NCBI RefSeq assembly: GCF_001667315.1
Contig: NZ_LZHT01000005.1
Span: forward strand, 124,001-188,000
Length of the DNA: 64,000 nucleotides
Reading direction: 5' to 3'
DNA from: Mycobacterium sp. 852002-10029_SCH5224772
GTDB taxonomy: Bacteria > Actinomycetota > Actinomycetes > Mycobacteriales > Mycobacteriaceae
The number at the start of each line of letters is the position of its first letter. Positions within the stretch are counted from its first letter, which is position 1. The notes below the pieces were generated by a model, which worked only from the letters and a program-made list of their open reading frames with translations, did no database searches and had not been told where the DNA came from. The position numbers and the translations under genes are program-made. Of this stretch, positions 1 to 9,111 are shown one piece after another.

Positions 1-576
1 GGCCGCGACGTCCGCCACGCTGATGCGTTCTCGCTCAAAGGCGTTGTCGTTCATGGCCGCCCATTCGTGGGCCGCGACGGCGACTTCGGCCAGTTGATCG
101 ACGGTGGTGCCGAATTCGATCATGTGGCGCCTCGCCGCCATGGCGTACTTGGCAATCAACGTGGCGCCGTAGGGCGCCTCGTACTGGAGTGCGCCGCCGG
201 TCCCCATCGCGGCAGCTGACGCGCGCGCCCGTCGCTTGACATCGGAGCGTGCGGTCGATGCGTAGGTCAACAGAGCGACCTCGATTTCCCCGGCCGCGAT
301 TGCGGCGGCGGCATGCCCGGCCATTACTTCCCACGAGGATCCGCCGACATTGGTTGCATCCACCCAGGTAGGTCGTAGACCGAGGTACTCGCTGACTTCG
401 ACGGGGGGAAGCAACGTTCCGTGCCCGCCGAAACCGTCGATGTCCTCCTTCGTGAGCCCGGCATCCGCGACCGCCCGCCGCGACGACTGGGCCATCAACG
501 CCATGGCGGTCTTGTCGGGGACCCGGCCGCAGTCGGACAGGGCTACCCCCACGATGGCGACGCGGTTCGATGGCAT
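1..576 (-). CDS. Thiolase-like protein (lipid-transfer protein / acetyl-CoA acetyltransferase family), C-terminus outside window
   Basis: The visible 192 codons open with MPSNRVAIVGVALSDCGR and continue with ADAGLTKEDIDGFGGHG and NVGGSSWEVMAGHAAAAIAAGE. This is the N-terminal half of the thiolase fold as seen in SCP2-type 'lipid-transfer' thiolases of actinobacterial steroid and lipid catabolism. The start is the ATG at 576-574. The position of the usual nucleophilic Cys reads GGSSWE here, as is common in the non-condensing lipid-transfer subgroup. The gene runs off the left edge, so the catalytic C-terminal His/Cys cannot be checked. It is divergent from the aldolase gene at 666. A longer open frame overlapping it on the same strand is a shadow. 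Confidence 0.8.
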   Translation of the reverse strand, partial: MPSNRVAIVGVALSDCGRVPDKTAMALMAQSSRRAVADAGLTKEDIDGFGGHGTLLPPVEVSEYLGLRPTWVDATNVGGSSWEVMAGHAAAAIAAGEIEVALLTYASTARSDVKRRARASAAAMGTGGALQYEAPYGATLIAKYAMAARRHMIEFGTTVDQLAEVAVAAHEWAAMNDNAFERERISVADVAA

Positions 577-665
577 AGCTAATGGTTATCACATCGACGT
601 CGCGGCTGATAATGGCCGTTGACGATATTATGGAAACGTGATTCTCGGTCCGCTACCGTGAGCGT

Positions 666-1457
666 ATGACGACAGCGCTGCGGGACGCGTTGCGGGGAGA
701 GGCGCTGGTGCTGTGTCTGGCGCTGCTCAACTCCCGCACCCCTGACATTCCCGCGGTTGCGGCCGCATGCGGGTACGACGCCGTGTACGTCGATCTCGAG
801 CACACATCTACGTCTTTGGATACTGCGCAGATGCTTTGCATGAGCGCGCTCGGCGCGGGAATTTCCGGCCTGGTGCGGGTGCCGTCTCACGATCCCAGTG
901 TCATCGCAAGGGTGTTGGATGGTGGTGCAGTGGGAATCATTGTGCCGCACATTAATTCGAAGGAAGAGGCCGAACGGATCGTTCAGGCTGCCCGGTTTCC
1001 GCCGATCGGCAATCGGTCCATCTCGGGTCCCAATGCGGTCAGTGGATACGCGCCCCGAGGGGCGGCGGAATTGGTGGGGCTGCTCGAACGCCGCACGGTC
1101 GTGGCCGTGATGATCGAGACTCCGGAGGCGGTCGAAGTATCCGACTCCATCGCCTCGGTCGACGGCATCGACATGATCCTCATCGGACCGAGCGATCTGA
1201 CCGCCGAAATGGGCATCCACGGACAGTATGAGAATGAGCATTTCCACCGTGCAGTAGAATCAGTCGCGGCGGCTTGTCGTAGTCACGGTGTGGCGCTCGG
1301 CATCGCCGGAATAAAGTCAGTTGACCTGCTGAATCGATTCGTGGAACTGGGATTGCGATTCATCTCGGCGGGCACTGACATCGGGATGATGACCGAGGCG
1401 GCCACAATGCGTGCACAGGCGCTTCGCGGACTGCAGGCCCGCCGCGATGACCAGTGA
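666..1457 (+). CDS. HpcH/HpaI aldolase / citrate lyase beta family protein
   Basis: This 263-residue protein has the family signatures YDAVYVDLEHTSTS (metal/pyruvate site region), GAVGIIVPHINSKEEAE, and VMIETPEAVE followed by IDMILIGPSDLTAEMG. It is a class II pyruvate-type TIM-barrel aldolase that would cleave or form a C-C bond in a 2-keto-3-deoxy acid or a related hydroxyacyl substrate in the cytosol. Length is typical for HpaI-like enzymes. It is the first gene of a five-gene plus-strand run ending at 4598, so the products probably act in one degradation route. The exact substrate cannot be read from the sequence. Confidence 0.85.
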   Translation: MTTALRDALRGEALVLCLALLNSRTPDIPAVAAACGYDAVYVDLEHTSTSLDTAQMLCMSALGAGISGLVRVPSHDPSVIARVLDGGAVGIIVPHINSKEEAERIVQAARFPPIGNRSISGPNAVSGYAPRGAAELVGLLERRTVVAVMIETPEAVEVSDSIASVDGIDMILIGPSDLTAEMGIHGQYENEHFHRAVESVAAACRSHGVALGIAGIKSVDLLNRFVELGLRFISAGTDIGMMTEAATMRAQALRGLQARRDDQ

Positions 1458-1505
1458 AGAACACACCGAGTAGCCGAAGCGACGCCAACACAACAGGAGG
1501 ACCGG

Positions 1506-2621
1506 ATGCCGACAGCCATCTACACCGAACGTGTCACCGACCCAATGGCGTGGACCGGCGCGGACTTCGCGAGTAAGGAAGACTTCGCCTTCGATCTGTC
1601 CGCTCGCAATGTGGCTGCGCTGGAATCGATCCTGACCAAGACCGCGAATAAAGGCCGGGACGACATCACGCCAGAGGACGCTCGGCACCCAGACCTCGAT
1701 GGCGATCTGGCACGGCTCTATCAGGATCTGATGTTCGGTAAGGGACTCGCTTGCGTGCGCGGCTTTCCGGTCGAGCAGCATTCGATTGAGGACCTCGAAC
1801 GCATCTACTGGGCGTTCTGCACGCATCTCGGCTATCTGGTGTCGAACAACTCCTTTGGCCACCGCATGGTGCGCGTTCAGGAAGAGATCCTGCCCGGCGG
1901 AGTGCAACCCGCCCGCGGCACGAAGTCTCGCGCCGAACTGGCGATGCACAATGACGCCGCCGACATTCTGTCCCTGCTGTGCGTCTATCCGGCGGCCCAG
2001 GGCGGCGAAAGCCAGTTCGCCAGCGGCCCCGCCGCGCACAACCGAATCCTGGCCGAACGCCCCGACCTACTCGACGTGCTCTATCAAGGCTTTCCGCACC
2101 ACCGACGCAGCGAACAGCCTGATGACCAGCCCGACGTCACCCCCTACGACGTCCCGGTCTTTTCCCAGATCAACGGGCGAATCTGCATCAATTTCACCTA
2201 TAGCAGCATCTTGCCGGCCATGAAGACCCTCGGCCGCGAATTCACCCCGAAGCAAGAAGAGGCCATCGAGTTGCTCCGCAACATCCTCGTCGAGCAGCAG
2301 GTCGAATTCCGTTTGGAATCCGGGGAAGCGGCCGTGGCCAACAACTTCGCGATGTGCCACTCCCGGTCGGACTTCGTCAGCAGCAATGACCCCAAGAAGG
2401 CCCGCTGCTTCCTACGCGCATGGATGGAGGTCCCGCGCCAAGATCGTCGGCTGCCGATCGGTCGTGAGTACTTCCACATGGAAAACAAGGATCTGCGGCT
2501 CGGATACGACGTGGTACCCGGCCGCGACGGTACGATCGCGCGCAACGACTACCGCAACGTCGACACCGCGCTGGCCGACATGTTCAAGGCGGCACAGGCC
2601 AAACCCAAGGCTCGGCCGTGA
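1506..2621 (+). CDS. TauD/TfdA-like Fe(II)/2-oxoglutarate dioxygenase
   Basis: The 371-residue protein carries an HxD motif at His148-Asn-Asp150 (AMHNDAADI), a distal His285 (AMCHSRSDF) and an Arg at 304 (CFLRAWM) for 2-oxoglutarate. These form the complete facial triad and co-substrate site of the clavaminate-synthase/TauD fold. The family hydroxylates or oxidatively cleaves small acids, with succinate and CO2 as by-products. An AGGAGG-like stretch (caggagg, about 1494-1500) precedes the ATG at 1506. It lies between an aldolase and a hydroxyacid dehydrogenase in the same direction. Substrate unknown. Confidence 0.82.
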   Translation: MPTAIYTERVTDPMAWTGADFASKEDFAFDLSARNVAALESILTKTANKGRDDITPEDARHPDLDGDLARLYQDLMFGKGLACVRGFPVEQHSIEDLERIYWAFCTHLGYLVSNNSFGHRMVRVQEEILPGGVQPARGTKSRAELAMHNDAADILSLLCVYPAAQGGESQFASGPAAHNRILAERPDLLDVLYQGFPHHRRSEQPDDQPDVTPYDVPVFSQINGRICINFTYSSILPAMKTLGREFTPKQEEAIELLRNILVEQQVEFRLESGEAAVANNFAMCHSRSDFVSSNDPKKARCFLRAWMEVPRQDRRLPIGREYFHMENKDLRLGYDVVPGRDGTIARNDYRNVDTALADMFKAAQAKPKARP

Positions 2622-2649
2622 CGACGGGTGTGAAAGGCGCACAAGGGAG

Positions 2650-3729
2650 ATGACCGATGCGCCACGACCACGGTTGGTCGTCGAGCGGTGGACCGACCCC
2701 GCGGCGGGCGCCGTCCTGGAACTGTCCGACATCGACATCGTCAAACTCGATCTGACTGCACCTGCCGAATCAGGTTGGACGGCGCTCGAGTCCGCGCATG
2801 GGTATCAGGTCGCCACGCGAACCGATGTTGCTTCCGTCCCCGACGGTGCACAGTGGCTGGCCGGGGAGGCATTGATCGCGCGCTGCCCGTCGCTGCTCGC
2901 CGTCTGTTCGGCCGGAGCCGGATATGACGTCATCGATGTCGAAGCGTGCACCCGCGCAGGGGTGGCGGTCTGCAACAACTCCGGGCCAGGAGCCGAGGCG
3001 GTGGCCGAGCACGCCCTGGGATTCATGCTCGACCTCGCCAAGAAGATCACCGTCTCCGACCGGGTATTGCGGAGCGGCCCACTCGGCGATCGGCTCGCCT
3101 TGCGGGGAAGTCAGCTGCTTGGCAAGACGCTCGGCGTCGTTGGGCTCGGTGCCATCGGAGGTCGCCTCGTTGAGTTGTGCGCGCCGTTCGGCATGGAGGT
3201 GCTGGTCTTCGATCCGTATCTCGACGAGGCGACCGCGCAGTCCCGCGGGGTGCGGCTGGTCACGCTCGGCGAGCTGGCTGAGCGTTCAGATTTCGTGCAA
3301 GTGACCTGCCCTCTCACCAGGGAGACGCAGGGGCTCATCGGCAGAGCCCAGTTCGCCGCGATGAAACCGACCGCCTTCTTCATCACCACCGCGCGGGGGC
3401 CCGTCCATGACGAGGAGGCACTGCTCGACGCGCTGGTCAGCGGTGGAATCGCTGGTGCGGGCCTCGATGTGTTCCACGAGGAGCCGCCCCGGCGGGACAA
3501 CCCGCTGTTAGAGCTCGACAACGTCGTTGCAACGCCGCACACCGCCGGCATCACGGTGGAGGCCGCGCGGGACATCGCGGTCGCGACCGCCACTCAGTGG
3601 CGGACGATCTTCGAAGGCCACATGCCGCCTCGTTTGCTGAACCCGGATGTCTGGCCTCGCTACTGCGACAGATTCCACGACATCCTTGGCATTCACCCGA
3701 CCGCCGGCGCCACCGCAGCAGCCCAGTGA
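2650..3729 (+). CDS. D-isomer-specific 2-hydroxyacid dehydrogenase
   Basis: About 359 residues with an NAD-binding Rossmann motif GLGAIGG near residues 165-171 and the catalytic set Arg249 (TTARGPVHDEEAL), Glu278 (VFHEEPPRRDNPLL) and His297 (TPHTAG). It is therefore an intact NAD(P)-dependent D-2-hydroxyacid/2-ketoacid oxidoreductase of the SerA/GyaR type. The frame is open further upstream inside the preceding dioxygenase gene. The ATG at 2650 was chosen because protein similarity begins there and AGGGAG lies just before it. The substrate probably comes from the neighbouring aldolase/dioxygenase steps (inference). Confidence 0.85.
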   Translation: MTDAPRPRLVVERWTDPAAGAVLELSDIDIVKLDLTAPAESGWTALESAHGYQVATRTDVASVPDGAQWLAGEALIARCPSLLAVCSAGAGYDVIDVEACTRAGVAVCNNSGPGAEAVAEHALGFMLDLAKKITVSDRVLRSGPLGDRLALRGSQLLGKTLGVVGLGAIGGRLVELCAPFGMEVLVFDPYLDEATAQSRGVRLVTLGELAERSDFVQVTCPLTRETQGLIGRAQFAAMKPTAFFITTARGPVHDEEALLDALVSGGIAGAGLDVFHEEPPRRDNPLLELDNVVATPHTAGITVEAARDIAVATATQWRTIFEGHMPPRLLNPDVWPRYCDRFHDILGIHPTAGATAAAQ

Positions 3730-3773
3730 AAACGACTACTCCACAACGAGTTTAAGAGAAGGGCCCACAATAG

Positions 3774-4598
3774 GTGACTCAATACCACACCATCGATGTC
3801 GAGGTCAGGGGTCATACCGCCTGTGTGACCCTCAACCGTCCCGAGGTGCTCAACGCGATCAACGACGAGATGATCGCCGAGCTGGCCGTCGCCTATGCGG
3901 AAATCGAACGCTCACAAGATATCTGGACAGTGATCATCACGGGTGCCGGCCGTGCGCTGTGCGTCGGAGCGGATGTCAACAAGGCTGCCGACCACGACAT
4001 GGAGAACGCGGCGGGGATCGACAACCAGGGCGAGCCCATCCTCAGCTCGATGCGGCAATGGGATGCACCGCAGGAGGCGACGCCGCCGTGGCTTCAGATG
4101 ACTAAGCCGATTATCTGCGCGGTGAACGGCATCGCCTGCGGGGCGGGAATGGACCTCGTGACCACCGCGGACATCACCATCGCATCCGAGCGCGCGACGT
4201 TGATGGACCCGCACGTCAGCATCGGCGTGACGTCCGGGCGTGAAGGGGTCAGGCTCGCCCGCATACTTCCGCTGCCCGTGGCGATGCGGCTGATCTTGAT
4301 GGGTAAACACGAAAAGCTTGACGCGCAGCGCGCTTATGACTTGGGCGTCTTCACCGAGGTGGTCGCGCACGATGCGCTCATGGCACGCGCCTGGGAGATC
4401 GCCGACGTGGTGAATTCGAATGCGCCGCTGGCGGTACGCGGTTCACGAATGGCCGTGCGCAAGGGGCTGACGATGCCCATCTACGAGGCAGAGTTGCTCG
4501 CCGAGAATTACCGGATGAAGGTGGCCCTGACGAAGGACGCCATCGAGGGGCCGCGCGCCTTCCTCGAGAAGCGCAAACCGGACTGGAAAGCCCGGTAG
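3774..4598 (+). CDS. Enoyl-CoA hydratase/isomerase (crotonase) family protein
   Basis: The 274-residue protein starts at GTG 3774 behind an AGAGAAGGG ribosome site. It has the crotonase landmarks VTLNRPEVLNAIN, VIITGAGRALCVGADVNKA (first oxyanion-hole segment) and AVNGIACGAGMDLVTTADITIASE (second oxyanion-hole segment). LMDPHVSIGVTSGREGVRLARIL lies where hydratase Glu residues usually sit, so hydratase versus isomerase/hydrolase activity is open. It would act on an acyl-CoA intermediate in the cytosol. It is the last gene of the 666-4598 run and converges on the amidohydrolase at 4624. Confidence 0.85.
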   Translation: MTQYHTIDVEVRGHTACVTLNRPEVLNAINDEMIAELAVAYAEIERSQDIWTVIITGAGRALCVGADVNKAADHDMENAAGIDNQGEPILSSMRQWDAPQEATPPWLQMTKPIICAVNGIACGAGMDLVTTADITIASERATLMDPHVSIGVTSGREGVRLARILPLPVAMRLILMGKHEKLDAQRAYDLGVFTEVVAHDALMARAWEIADVVNSNAPLAVRGSRMAVRKGLTMPIYEAELLAENYRMKVALTKDAIEGPRAFLEKRKPDWKAR

Positions 4599-4623
4599 GC
4601 ACTGTAGCCCTTGGGCCGGCGCG

Positions 4624-5811
4624 CTACCCCATCCCGAAGAAGTTCTTCGCGTTGGTGGACAGCACCTTTCGCTTGGTTTCCTCGTCCAGACCCTCCGTCG
4701 CCTTGTTGGCGACCTCGAGACTCCGCGGCCAGTTTGTGTCGTTGTGTGGGTAGTCGGTCTCGAACATGAGCTGATCCGGCCCGACCAGATCCAGGATGCG
4801 GAACGCGACCGGATCGCCGAAGGTGGAGAACCAGACCCGGCCGGGAACCTGGCTGCTCGGCGGCTCGGTCAGCAGCGGGTGAATGCCGCCCCACGCGCGC
4901 CGGTCTTCCCAGACCTCGTCGACGCGCTGCAGGTAGTAGGGGATCCAACCCGCTTGCGCCTCGGCGAACGCGAGCTTGAGGTCGGGGAACTGCATGAGCT
5001 TGCCGGAGAACAGCCAGTCGACCAGGGCGATAGTGCAATTGACCGCCATCAGCGCGCTCGTCACGACATGCGGAGAGTCGGGCGAGGACTTGGTGAGCGA
5101 AGAACTCGACCCGATGTGCAGCATGATCCCCACCTGGTTTCGCTCGCATGCGGCGAAGAACGGGTCCCAATAGCCGCTGTGAATGGACGGCAGATCCAGA
5201 CGAGCCGGCAGCTCGGAGAAGCACACGGCGTGCATGCCACGGGCGGCCACCCGTTCGACCTCCTTGACGGCGAGTTCGACGTCCCAGAGCGGAATGATGC
5301 CCAGCGGGATCAGCCGACCGTTCGAGCTCCCACCCCACTCGTCGATCTGGAAGTCGTTATAGGCCTCGACGCAGAGCTGCGCGAGCTCTTTGTCCTTGCC
5401 GTAGAGGAAGCGTTGACCGCAGAAACGGACGAGGGTATTGGGGAAACACGCCGAGGCCTCGATGCCGGCAACGTCCATGTCCGCGAGCCGATCCGCCGGA
5501 CGGAAGCAGCCGGGGCGCATCTCGTCGTAGGTGATTGGGTCGGTGGTGAGTTCGTCGATTTCGTAGCCGGCGGCCGCGCTGATGAGGGGGATCGGGATGA
5601 CGGCGTCCTCGTAGTGCCAGATGTCCGCGTCACGGCCGTCGTCGTCCTCGACAAACGCGACGTCGGAGGTGACGGACGGATCCATGCGCCCGCGAGTGCG
5701 AACGATCCGCGGTCCGATGTCTCGATAGCGCTCGGGCAGCCGGCTGGTCCACAGATCGGCCGGCTCCACCAGATGGTCGTCCGGCGAGACGATAAGGATA
5801 TCTGCGCTCAA
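4624..5811 (-). CDS. Amidohydrolase family (TIM-barrel metal-dependent hydrolase)
   Basis: The mature reading begins SADILIVSPDDHLVEPADLW, the N-terminal metal-site region of amidohydrolase-2 proteins (usual HxH reads DDHLVE here). LMLHIGSSSS and METDYPHNDTNWP (C-terminal metal Asp/His region) follow later. The frame is open to 5898, but a TTG at 5811 has a perfect AAGGAG eight bases upstream and sits exactly where homology starts, so I choose it (395 residues). This group includes ring-cleavage decarboxylases and hydrolases of aromatic or steroid catabolism. Divergent from the TetR gene at 6041. Confidence 0.82.
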   Translation of the reverse strand: MSADILIVSPDDHLVEPADLWTSRLPERYRDIGPRIVRTRGRMDPSVTSDVAFVEDDDGRDADIWHYEDAVIPIPLISAAAGYEIDELTTDPITYDEMRPGCFRPADRLADMDVAGIEASACFPNTLVRFCGQRFLYGKDKELAQLCVEAYNDFQIDEWGGSSNGRLIPLGIIPLWDVELAVKEVERVAARGMHAVCFSELPARLDLPSIHSGYWDPFFAACERNQVGIMLHIGSSSSLTKSSPDSPHVVTSALMAVNCTIALVDWLFSGKLMQFPDLKLAFAEAQAGWIPYYLQRVDEVWEDRRAWGGIHPLLTEPPSSQVPGRVWFSTFGDPVAFRILDLVGPDQLMFETDYPHNDTNWPRSLEVANKATEGLDEETKRKVLSTNAKNFFGMG

Positions 5812-5984
5812 CGCTGCACTCCTTCGGGAACGGCCCGTGGCTTCAATCCGCGGCACACTGATACGGAAATGAGAACGACCGTTTCCACGGTACCGCATGA
5901 CATCCTATCGACGCGCCACGGGCAAGCGTTAACAAGCGACGACAAGGCGAGGGAATCAGTCCTTACGCGTAGTGATAATCAACA

Positions 5985-5994
5985 TACACGTGTA
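5985..5994. promoter_or_regulatory. Palindrome upstream of tetR, candidate operator
   Basis: TACACGTGTA is a perfect 10-bp palindrome in the 229-bp divergent gap between the amidohydrolase and TetR genes, about 47 bp before the TetR start. TetR-family repressors commonly bind palindromes in such gaps and control both flanking genes. No other strong symmetry was seen in this gap. The assignment is inference. Confidence 0.35.
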
Positions 5995-6040
5995 GGTAGA
6001 TCGCACATTTTCCGCGCCGAACGCGTATTCTTGCCGCATT

Positions 6041-6838
6041 ATGCCTACGAAGAAGCCCGCCGGTCCCGACTTCGAACCCGGCTTGGAATTGGTCGATACG
6101 GACGTCGAACTGCCCGGCACGTGGCAGCAACGCACGATCGAGCGGCGGCTGAGCACCGCCAGAGCGCGTGCCCTCGCGCGTAGTTCGCGGTTTCTGGCCA
6201 CCGCGCTCGAATTGGTAGAAGAGTCAGGTAAAGCCGACTTCACGATCCAGACGCTCATCGACAGATCGAATCTGAGCCTCCGGGCGTTCTACCAACACTT
6301 TGCCGGCAAAGAAGAATTGATGTTGGCGCTCTATGAGAACGTCACGAGTCAGTTCACCGAGAACATCCGTCAGGAGGTCGCTGCGGCCGACGGTCCGATG
6401 GAGCAACTCGAGGCCTTCTGCCGGGGCGTGCTGTCGCGCGCGGAGTCGTCGGAAGCCGTCGGCGGCCGGGTCATGACGATCTACAACCTGAGCTTGGAGA
6501 TCGAGCGACCGGACGACTTCGCCAAGGTGTGGGAGCCTCACTTGAAGCTCTTGACGAAGATCATCACCTCGTGTGCTCGGGCCGGCCTGGTGCGCACCGA
6601 CCTGACCCCCGCGCAGCTGACCACGTTGCTGAACACGACGCTCACCGCGCTCGCCCAGATCGGTGTTTTTCATCTGGGCGGCAAAAGTTCCAAGCTGACC
6701 GAGGACCAACTGTGGGCGTGGTGTAAGCAAGCGGTCACGCCGCTTGCCCCGGATGCCAAGGCCAAGCGTGCGCGCAAGGCGTCTCCGCCTGCGGCATCCG
6801 CCAGCCGGGCCGGACGGCCAAAGAAACTAACGGGGTAG
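6041..6838 (+). CDS. TetR/AcrR family transcriptional regulator
   Basis: The 265-residue protein has an N-terminal extension of about 40 residues, then the TetR helix-turn-helix: FLATALELVEESGKADFTIQ, LIDRSNLSLRAFYQHFAGKEELMLALYE. The C-terminal ligand-binding domain is diverged, and the tail is Lys/Arg/Pro-rich (AKAKRARKASPPAASASRAGRPKKL). This shape is common among mycobacterial regulators of lipid or steroid catabolism. It is divergent from the amidohydrolase and overlaps the end of the acyl-CoA dehydrogenase gene by 12 bp. Probable local repressor; ligand unknown. Confidence 0.85.
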   Translation: MPTKKPAGPDFEPGLELVDTDVELPGTWQQRTIERRLSTARARALARSSRFLATALELVEESGKADFTIQTLIDRSNLSLRAFYQHFAGKEELMLALYENVTSQFTENIRQEVAAADGPMEQLEAFCRGVLSRAESSEAVGGRVMTIYNLSLEIERPDDFAKVWEPHLKLLTKIITSCARAGLVRTDLTPAQLTTLLNTTLTALAQIGVFHLGGKSSKLTEDQLWAWCKQAVTPLAPDAKAKRARKASPPAASASRAGRPKKLTG

Positions 6839-7987
6839 GCCGAGCCCGCGCTGGGCAATGATGGTGCGCTGAACCTCGCTGGTACCCGCATAGATCGTGG
6901 TGCCCAACGAGAACCGTAGTGAGTGGTCGAACCGACCGCGCTCGGGAGCGGTCGGTTCGAGGTAGCTGCGTAAGCCGTCGGCGCCGACGAGTTCGACCAC
7001 GTCCTGGCTGGCACGTTCGAGTGCCTCGGTGCTGAATACCTTGGACATCGGTCCCTCGGCCACCGGTATGTCGCCCTGTTCGAGCATCCACACACATCGT
7101 CGCTGCAACAGCATCGACACCTCGATCTCCATTGCGACGCGGGCCAACCGGCGCCGGACATCGGTTTTCGCGATGGGTGGCGAGCCGTCGTCGGCTTGAC
7201 CGGTGGTGGCCCAGTGCTCCGCATGGTCCAGCAACCGGATCAGGTGCGGGCCCCAACCGGATGCGTGCTCGTCCTGCAACGACAGGCCGAGCACCTGCCA
7301 TCCGCCATCGACTTCGCCAATTCGCCATTCGTCGCCGATGCGGACATCGCTGTAGAAGGTGATGTTGGTGCGTTCTCCCGAAAGGGTCCACACGGCTTGT
7401 GCCGCAAAGCCATCGGAGTCACACGGCACCAGAAACATGGTCAGTCCCTGGTGTTTGGGTTTGTCCGGATTGGTGCGCGCGAGTAGGAACACAAAGTCGG
7501 CGATGTGACCGTTGGTGGTGAACATCTTGGAGCCGTTGATCACCCAGTCGTCACCGTCGCGCACGGCTTTGGTGGCGGCAGCCGCGACGTCCGACCCACA
7601 CTCGGGTTCGGTGAAGCCGAGGGCGATGGTGATCTCGCCGTTGATCGCACCGGCCAGGATGCGCTCCTTCAACGCCGGGGTGCCGATTTCGCGGATGATC
7701 GACGCCACCATCCTGGTCGTTTCGGAGAGGTACACCGGCGCGTCAAAACGCATCAGTTCCTCTTTGACGACCTGGTCCTCCCATGCGTTGCGGTTTTGTC
7801 CGCCTAACTCGACGGGCCAGGCCGGGGCAAAATAGCCCTTGTCAACTAGGCTTTTGGCGAATTCGTCGTCGTGTGCGACGCCGCTACGGTAAATGCGTTC
7901 CTCGAATTCGGGAGTCAACACGTCCTGAAGGTGGGCGCGGATCGCGTCCCGGTAGGTCGCCGTATCCGCATCGAGCTGAAAATGCAT
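6827..7987 (-). CDS. Acyl-CoA dehydrogenase
   Basis: From the ATG at 7987 (MHFQLDADTATYRDAIRAHL) the protein is 386 residues, the usual length. It shows GFTEPECGSDVAAAATKAVRDGD (FAD/substrate loop), WVINGSKMFTTNGHIADFVFLLART and the C-terminal GTSEVQRTIIAQRGLGL. The open frame extends to 8227, but that part lacks homology and overlaps the divergent gene. It catalyses FAD-dependent alpha,beta-desaturation of an acyl-CoA. It is paired head-to-head with a second, shorter acyl-CoA dehydrogenase at 8095. In actinobacteria such pairs often form alpha2beta2 complexes acting on steroid side chains or rings (family knowledge; pairing here inferred). Confidence 0.88.
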   Translation of the reverse strand: MHFQLDADTATYRDAIRAHLQDVLTPEFEERIYRSGVAHDDEFAKSLVDKGYFAPAWPVELGGQNRNAWEDQVVKEELMRFDAPVYLSETTRMVASIIREIGTPALKERILAGAINGEITIALGFTEPECGSDVAAAATKAVRDGDDWVINGSKMFTTNGHIADFVFLLARTNPDKPKHQGLTMFLVPCDSDGFAAQAVWTLSGERTNITFYSDVRIGDEWRIGEVDGGWQVLGLSLQDEHASGWGPHLIRLLDHAEHWATTGQADDGSPPIAKTDVRRRLARVAMEIEVSMLLQRRCVWMLEQGDIPVAEGPMSKVFSTEALERASQDVVELVGADGLRSYLEPTAPERGRFDHSLRFSLGTTIYAGTSEVQRTIIAQRGLGLPR

Positions 7988-8094
7988 GTATGCACGCCAA
8001 TCTGTTCGTCGCACACGGCCCCGGGCGGTGGGGCCGGTAATGCTAATCTCGTTTTTGAGAGTAACCATATCCGCACGTGATAGGGACGATATTT

Positions 8095-9111
8095 GTGGAC
8101 CTGAGCCTAACGGGCGAACAGAGACAGTTGGTGGATTCGTTCGCCGCGCTGTTTGCGCGTGAGTCGACCTCCGAGCGAGTCCGGGCAGCTGAGCCTTCGG
8201 GCTTCGATCCCAAGCTATGGAACGCACTGCAGGAGACCGGGGCAGTGCAGATGGCGGTCGGTGAGGCGGCCGGCGGATGGGGCGCCGCCGAACTGGAACT
8301 CGCGCTGATTGCCGAACAGTTCGGCCGCGCAGTTGCGTCCGCGCCGATCATCGAAGCACAGGTGGCCGCGCGATTGCTGGCCGAGTCCGGCGAGGCGGGC
8401 GCCGGGCTGCTAAGCGCGGTCCTCGCGGGTGACCAACTGGTCACCTTCGCGCCGCGCGCCGCACGCGGTAGCCAGCTGGAGTTGGTGCCCGGCGGGGCCG
8501 TGGCAGACCATGTTATTGCCCTGGCTGAGGGACGACTGGTGGTGGTGCCGATCGGGAAGAACCGCACGGCGGTGGGAAATCTTGCGTCAATGCCGCTGGC
8601 GGACATCACAATTGAAAATGAGCACATTGTGCTCGCCGACGGTGAACAGGCACGCGACCGGTTCAACGGCGCTCTCGATTTATGGCTCGCGCTGACGGCA
8701 GTCGCGTTGGCGGGTGCGGCCAAGAAGGCCGTGGAAATCGGCGTCGACTACGCCAAGCAACGTCACGCCTTCGGAAGCGCGATCGGTACCTTCCAAGCGG
8801 TCTCTCACCCGCTGGCCGACAGTGCCACCGCCGCCGATGGGGCGCGGCTGCTCGGGCTGGAGGCGGCGTGCGCATTTACCGACGAGCCCGATCGTGTTCG
8901 AGAATTGGCTGCGATGGCTTTCGCATTCGCTTACGAGACGGCGCGCGACGCCACGCGGCGAAGCCTGCACATCCACGGCGGATACGGCTTCGGGATGGAA
9001 GGCGACATCCAGCTGTACTACCGCCGGGTGCGGGGCTGGGCAATGGTTTTCGGCGATCCCGCGGCCGCATTGGATCGCGTAGCGGATGCCCGCTACGGTG
9101 CCGCCGGCTGA
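8095..9111 (+). CDS. Acyl-CoA dehydrogenase family protein (small-subunit type)
   Basis: From GTG 8095 (MDLSLTGEQRQLVDSFAALFARE) the protein is 338 residues. AGGGA at 8082-8086 supports this start over GTG 8077. It has QRHAFGSAIGTFQAVSHPLADSATAADGARLL and HIHGGYGFGMEGDIQLYYRRVRGW, the C-terminal helical domain of acyl-CoA dehydrogenases, but a weak middle domain. That pattern is seen in partner subunits of heteromeric dehydrogenases. It is divergent from the larger paralogue across about 107 bp, so co-expression from one regulatory gap is likely. Substrate not known. Confidence 0.85.
   Translation: MDLSLTGEQRQLVDSFAALFARESTSERVRAAEPSGFDPKLWNALQETGAVQMAVGEAAGGWGAAELELALIAEQFGRAVASAPIIEAQVAARLLAESGEAGAGLLSAVLAGDQLVTFAPRAARGSQLELVPGGAVADHVIALAEGRLVVVPIGKNRTAVGNLASMPLADITIENEHIVLADGEQARDRFNGALDLWLALTAVALAGAAKKAVEIGVDYAKQRHAFGSAIGTFQAVSHPLADSATAADGARLLGLEAACAFTDEPDRVRELAAMAFAFAYETARDATRRSLHIHGGYGFGMEGDIQLYYRRVRGWAMVFGDPAAALDRVADARYGAAG

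Noticed and set aside
4744-6183. 479-codon plus-strand open frame
   Set aside because: It is the antisense shadow of the amidohydrolase gene; high GC makes long antisense frames common here.
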